Source: Candidatus Schneewindia gallinarum (lineage in GTDB: Bacteria; Bacillota; Clostridia; Oscillospirales; Ruminococcaceae). Taken from it: a DNA stretch of 64,000 nt. Below the pieces are notes generated by a model. That model saw only the letters and a list, made by a program, of their open reading frames with translations. It was not told the origin of the DNA and made no database searches. How positions within the stretch are numbered: the stretch's first letter is position 1; the number at the start of each line of letters is the position of its first letter. The DNA lies in the NCBI GenBank assembly GCA_904420175.1, contig CAJFUF010000027.1, positions 1-64,000 of the forward strand, read 5' to 3'. Below, one piece after another: positions 60,356-64,000 of the stretch. The position numbers and the translations under genes were made by a program.

Positions 60356-61345
60356 TTATCGGATGGAAATGGGTGTCACCTGTTCGAACTCCTCGCTGTA
60401 GGTGATGGTCAGCGCATCCTCCGCTGCCTCGACCTGCTCGGTAAAGGTGTTAAGCAGGTCCTCGGACAGGTAATTTGAAAAGTCCGCATACACCGTGTCC
60501 CAGTCGAGGGGAAGCCGCTTGATGATATGGTAGCCGTTGCTGGTTTTAACAATGCCGGAAATTTCCCCCTCTTTCAGGGCGAAGGCGGCGTCCTCAAACT
60601 CCTCCACCATTTCGTCCGTGGTAAAGGTGTAGCCGTCCGGATAGTAGGTAAGGCCCGGATCCTCGCTGTTTTCATTCATCAAGGTGTCAAAGTCCGCACC
60701 GGCCTGCAGCTGGGCCAGCAGATCCTCCGCTTTTTGCAGCTGCTCCGTCGTGTCGGTGGCGCCCTCCTCCACCGCGATGAGGATGTGCTTGGCGGTGACG
60801 TAGTTCTCCTCCACATAGGCGGTGGCCTCATCCCCGAGAAGGATTTGCAGCAGCTTGTTCTGCACCTTGCTCCGGTAGAAGATATCCCGGTAGTCGTCCA
60901 TGGTGATGTAGCTGTTGTCCAGGATGGTCTGAAAGCTGCTCTCCCCGCCGTAGTATTCAATCAGCTCGGCCAGCTCCGCCTCTGCGGCGTCCTGCTCCTC
61001 CTGTGTCAGCTGTACGCCGTACTCCTCCGCCATCTGGTCAATAGCGCTGTTCCACGTCAGGTAGGACAGGGTGGAGGCCATCAGGCTTTGCGCGGCTTCG
61101 TCATTGTCCGTCCAATAGGTGTCGTCCCCGCCGTCTGTCTCCGCTTTCAGGTTCAGGTAGAAGTAACGGAACATGCTGAAGGGTACCTCCTCCCCGTTGA
61201 TGGAAAGAAGGCTCGGCGTGCCGAGATAATCGCCGCTTTCACTGTAAAGCCCTGCCGTCTCTCCGCTGCCTCCGCAGCCGGCCAGCAGCCCAAGCAGCAG
61301 AAGGGGGCACAGCAGCAGTGCCGTTATCCGTTTTTTTAAAGACAT
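60356..61345 (-). CDS. PpiC-type peptidyl-prolyl isomerase lipoprotein (PrsA-like)
   Basis: Extracellular foldase, 329 residues. Lipobox LAGC (Cys24); an N-terminal SurA-like helical domain; then a parvulin domain at about 205-300 (AKHILIAVEEG, LLAQLQAGADFDTLMNENSEDPG, GEISGIVKTSNGYHIIKRL). ATG 61345 is chosen to give a proper lipoprotein signal; an upstream frame extension has none. Confidence 0.9.
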   Translation of the reverse strand: MSLKKRITALLLCPLLLLGLLAGCGGSGETAGLYSESGDYLGTPSLLSINGEEVPFSMFRYFYLNLKAETDGGDDTYWTDNDEAAQSLMASTLSYLTWNSAIDQMAEEYGVQLTQEEQDAAEAELAELIEYYGGESSFQTILDNSYITMDDYRDIFYRSKVQNKLLQILLGDEATAYVEENYVTAKHILIAVEEGATDTTEQLQKAEDLLAQLQAGADFDTLMNENSEDPGLTYYPDGYTFTTDEMVEEFEDAAFALKEGEISGIVKTSNGYHIIKRLPLDWDTVYADFSNYLSEDLLNTFTEQVEAAEDALTITYSEEFEQVTPISIR

Positions 61346-61426
61346 GGTATCGTCCCGCTTTCTTATTAAGACTTCGGGTAACAGTATACCACGTTTTCTT
61401 GTAAAAAGTGTGGGAAACCGGTGAGA

Positions 61427-61457
61427 AAATAAAAAGGGGGACGGCACTGCCGCCCCC
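61427..61457 (-). terminator. Intrinsic terminator of the P2-ATPase gene
   Basis: On the minus strand GGGGGGCGGCA pairs with TGCCGTCCCCC with one mismatch, followed by T5. Confidence 0.8.
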
Positions 61458-61464
61458 CTTTCTG

Positions 61465-64000
61465 CTATTTTGTCTGGGCATGCCGCCGTTTATACACACG
61501 CTGAAGCCACTTGACAAGCTCCACCACCGGGATGACACACACGGCGAGCAGCAGCGCCACGCCATACTCCGCGGGGGAGATGTGCTCGAACTGGAACATC
61601 TCCCGCAGCACGGGCACGTAGATGACGACCGTGGTCAGCACAAGGGAGGCCGCACCGGCAGCCCACAGGTACTTGTTCTGCCCCCTCATGGTGAAGATGG
61701 AGCCGTGCTGGGACCGCATGTTGAACGCGTGGAAAATCTCCGCCATGGACATGGTAAGAAACGCCATGGTAATCCCGTCGGGGCTGGGAGCAATTTCCCA
61801 TACGCCCGACTCCATAAAATGGCCGATGAAATAGGCGGCCAGCGTCACAATGCTGATAAGCACGCCCTGATAGGCGACGCCGAAGCCCAGCCCGTTTGCA
61901 AAAATGCCCTCTTTGGAGTCACGGGGCTGACGGAGCATCAGGTCGCGTTCCCCTTTTTCTGTGCCAAGGGCAAGCGCAGGGAAACAGTCGGTGACAAGAT
62001 TGATCCACAGAATATGCACAGGCTTTAAAATAGTGAAGCCCAGCATGGTGGCGGTGAAGATGGACAGCACCTCGCTTAAGTTGGAGGCCAGCAGGAACTG
62101 GATGGCCTTGCAGATGTTGTCATAAATTCTGCGGCCTTCCTCCACAGCCACCACAATGGTGGCGAAGTTGTCGTCGGACAGCACCATATCCGCCACATTT
62201 TTCGTCACATCGGTGCCGGTAATTCCCATACCCACGCCGATGTCCGCTGTTTTAATGCTGGGTGCGTCGTTGACGCCGTCCCCCGTCATGGCAGTGACCA
62301 TGCCAAGGGATTTCCATGCGGTGACAATCCGCACCTTGTGCTCCGGCTGGACACGGGCGTAGACGGAATAGCGTCTGACGGCCTTCGGGAAATCCTCGTC
62401 GCTGATTTCATCCAGCTCCGCGCCGGTGATGGCCTCTTTTTCGGAGGTGATGATGCCCAGCTCCTTCGCGATGGCCACGGCGGTGTCCTTGTGGTCGCCT
62501 GTAATCATAATGGGGCGGATACCGGCGCCGCGGCACTCCTTAATGGCATCCTTGACCTCCGGCCGGACGGGGTCGATCATCCCGCACAGGCCGATAAAGA
62601 CCAGCTGCTGCTCCAGTGCCTCCGGGCTCTGGTCCTGGGGCAGCGCAGAATAGCTGCGCTGTGCCGCGGCAAGCACCCGCAGCGCGCCGTCAGCCATACG
62701 TTTGTTTTCAGAAAGGATCTGCGTGCGTTTTTCTTCCGTCAGCGGGACAGGGGCGCCGTTTTCCATCACGGCGGTGCAGCGGCGCAGCACCTCGTCCGGG
62801 GCGCCTTTGGTGTACTGGATAAAACCGTCCCCATCCGGGTGCAGGGTGGACATCATTTTGCGCATGGAGTCAAAGGGCGCCTCCCCCGCACGGGGGTTTT
62901 CCTCAAACAGGCGGACGGTATCGATGCCGAGGCTGTCCGCATAGTTTACCAGTGCGCACTCGGTGGGCTCGCCCACGGCAGTGCCCTCCTTGCCCATGCG
63001 CGCATCACTGCAAAGGGCCATGGCCCGGGCCAGCAGGGACGTGTCCTCGGCAGCGGTGTCCACCACGGTCATCCTGTTCTGGGTCAGGGTCCCGGTTTTA
63101 TCGCTGCAAATGACGTTGGTACAGCCGAGGGTCTCCACCGCGGTCAGCTTACGGATAACAGCGCCCTGTTTGGACATTTTGGTGACACCCATACTCAGTA
63201 CAATGGTGACCACGGCGGCAAGCCCCTCCGGAATGGCGGCCACGGCAAGGCTGACAGCCACCATGAACGTATCCAGCACCGCAGTGCCGCTAAAGTCGCC
63301 GGTACGAAGCAGGGAGAATGCGAAGATAAACACACAGATGCCAAGCACCACCACGCTTAACACCCGGCTGAGCTGGGACAGCTTGCGCTGCAGCGGCGTC
63401 TCGTTGTCTGAGGCCTGCTCAATGGCGGAGGCGATCCGGCCCATCTCAGTATCCATGCCGGTGGCGGTAATGACAGCGCGACCGCGGCCGTAGGACACGG
63501 TGCTGCCCATGTACGCCATGTTTTTCCGGTCCCCAAGGGGAACATCCTTCTCCTGCTGAAGCCCCAGCACGCCGGTCAGCTTTTCCACCGGCACCGACTC
63601 GCCCGTCAGGGCGGCCTCCTCCAGCTTCAGGCTTGCACACTCGATAATGCGCGCGTCTGCGGGCACTGCGTCGCCCGCTTCCAGCAGCACGATGTCGCCC
63701 ACCACCAGATCTTCGCTTTTCACAACGGTGGGCTGCCCGTCCCGCAGGACTTTTGACTGGGCGGCGGTCATGCGCTGCAGCGCCTCAATGGCCTTTTCCG
63801 CCTTGCTTTCCTGGTAGACGCCCAGCACTGCGTTAACCACCACGACAAACAGGATAATTATCACGTCGGCGAAGGACTCCCCGGCATAGACTGCCGTCAC
63901 GCCGGAAACCAGCGCTGCCGCCAGCAGGATCAAAATCATGGGATCCGCCAGCTGAGCGAGAAAGCGGCGCAGAAGGGAGGGCTTTTTTCCCTCCTTCAGC
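61465..64000 (-). CDS. P2-type cation-transporting ATPase, calcium-like (5' end missing)
   Basis: 845 codons visible; the frame is open to the window edge, where LLRRFLAQLADPMILILL is the first-helix region of SERCA/PMCA-type pumps, so about 40-60 N-terminal residues are missing. TGES, IPEGLAAVV in the membrane, DKTGTLT phosphorylation site, GDGVNDAP, and a C-terminal six-helix cation domain are intact. Likely exports or exchanges Ca2+ or Mn2+; the ion is inferred from family type. Confidence 0.92.
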   Translation of the reverse strand, partial: LKEGKKPSLLRRFLAQLADPMILILLAAALVSGVTAVYAGESFADVIIILFVVVVNAVLGVYQESKAEKAIEALQRMTAAQSKVLRDGQPTVVKSEDLVVGDIVLLEAGDAVPADARIIECASLKLEEAALTGESVPVEKLTGVLGLQQEKDVPLGDRKNMAYMGSTVSYGRGRAVITATGMDTEMGRIASAIEQASDNETPLQRKLSQLSRVLSVVVLGICVFIFAFSLLRTGDFSGTAVLDTFMVAVSLAVAAIPEGLAAVVTIVLSMGVTKMSKQGAVIRKLTAVETLGCTNVICSDKTGTLTQNRMTVVDTAAEDTSLLARAMALCSDARMGKEGTAVGEPTECALVNYADSLGIDTVRLFEENPRAGEAPFDSMRKMMSTLHPDGDGFIQYTKGAPDEVLRRCTAVMENGAPVPLTEEKRTQILSENKRMADGALRVLAAAQRSYSALPQDQSPEALEQQLVFIGLCGMIDPVRPEVKDAIKECRGAGIRPIMITGDHKDTAVAIAKELGIITSEKEAITGAELDEISDEDFPKAVRRYSVYARVQPEHKVRIVTAWKSLGMVTAMTGDGVNDAPSIKTADIGVGMGITGTDVTKNVADMVLSDDNFATIVVAVEEGRRIYDNICKAIQFLLASNLSEVLSIFTATMLGFTILKPVHILWINLVTDCFPALALGTEKGERDLMLRQPRDSKEGIFANGLGFGVAYQGVLISIVTLAAYFIGHFMESGVWEIAPSPDGITMAFLTMSMAEIFHAFNMRSQHGSIFTMRGQNKYLWAAGAASLVLTTVVIYVPVLREMFQFEHISPAEYGVALLLAVCVIPVVELVKWLQRVYKRRHAQTK

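Overview
The window is a GC-rich, densely coding chromosomal segment of a spore-forming, low-redundancy Gram-positive anaerobe, most likely a Clostridia member of the Oscillospiraceae type. The evidence is a spoVT sporulation regulator, a Firmicutes-type rimP-nusA-rnpM-ylxQ-infB-rbfA-nrnA-truB-ribF-rpsO-pnp translation/RNA cluster, class B sortase, BspA-like LRR surface protein, many lipoproteins, strong Shine-Dalgarno sites (including several in front of TTG starts) and abundant intrinsic terminators. No tRNA, rRNA, CRISPR array or insertion sequence was recognised. The species cannot be named from the sequence alone.

Layout. 1-6.1 kb: divergent nucleoside hydrolase/LacI pair, a BlaI/M56 sensor pair, a PfkB (fructoselysine-kinase-like) gene divergent from a GntR/UTRA regulator and an acetyltransferase. 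6.2-10.1 kb: zinc-ribbon membrane protein, orphan oligopeptide-binding lipoprotein, spoVT, and an AT-richer glycosyltransferase/DUF2304 fusion. 10.1-20.5 kb: the translation/RNA-processing cluster, with structured leaders before rimP, rpsO and pnp. 20.7-23 kb: LRR surface protein and an AT-rich, mostly non-coding transcription unit with a 35-codon ORF. 23.1-26.9 kb: proB-proA-(unknown membrane protein)-proC. 26.9-35.5 kb, minus strand: femAB-like/metG/tatD, xpt, birA, an alpha/beta hydrolase, and a TrpF-like/PfkB pair. 35.7-42.6 kb, minus strand: pstS-pstC-pstA-pstB-phoU-phoP-phoR with a three-repeat PHO box. 42.8-47.2 kb: GNAT, copA (with a C-terminal CopZ-like domain that has its own start signal) and csoR, vanZ. 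47.2-53.8 kb, minus strand: sortase B, DHHW and MBOAT acylation pair, rmuC, a zinc-finger membrane protein, ybaK. 53.8-59.5 kb: a cobalamin-riboswitch-controlled uptake operon. 59.5-64 kb: lipoproteins and a P2-type calcium-like ATPase cut by the window end.

The most distinctive system is the cobalamin operon: promoter, cobalamin riboswitch, terminator, an alpha/alpha-toroid surface protein, a DUF4430 lipoprotein, then EcfT, a fused double EcfA and a CblT-like S component. The two surface proteins together resemble the two domains of animal intrinsic factor/transcobalamin, split over two genes and placed upstream of an ECF importer. Other features worth attention are the internal CopZ start in copA, the TrpF-like enzyme that has lost the catalytic cysteine, the 27-bp hairpin before pnp, and the candidate dual-function RNA at 22.6-23.0 kb.
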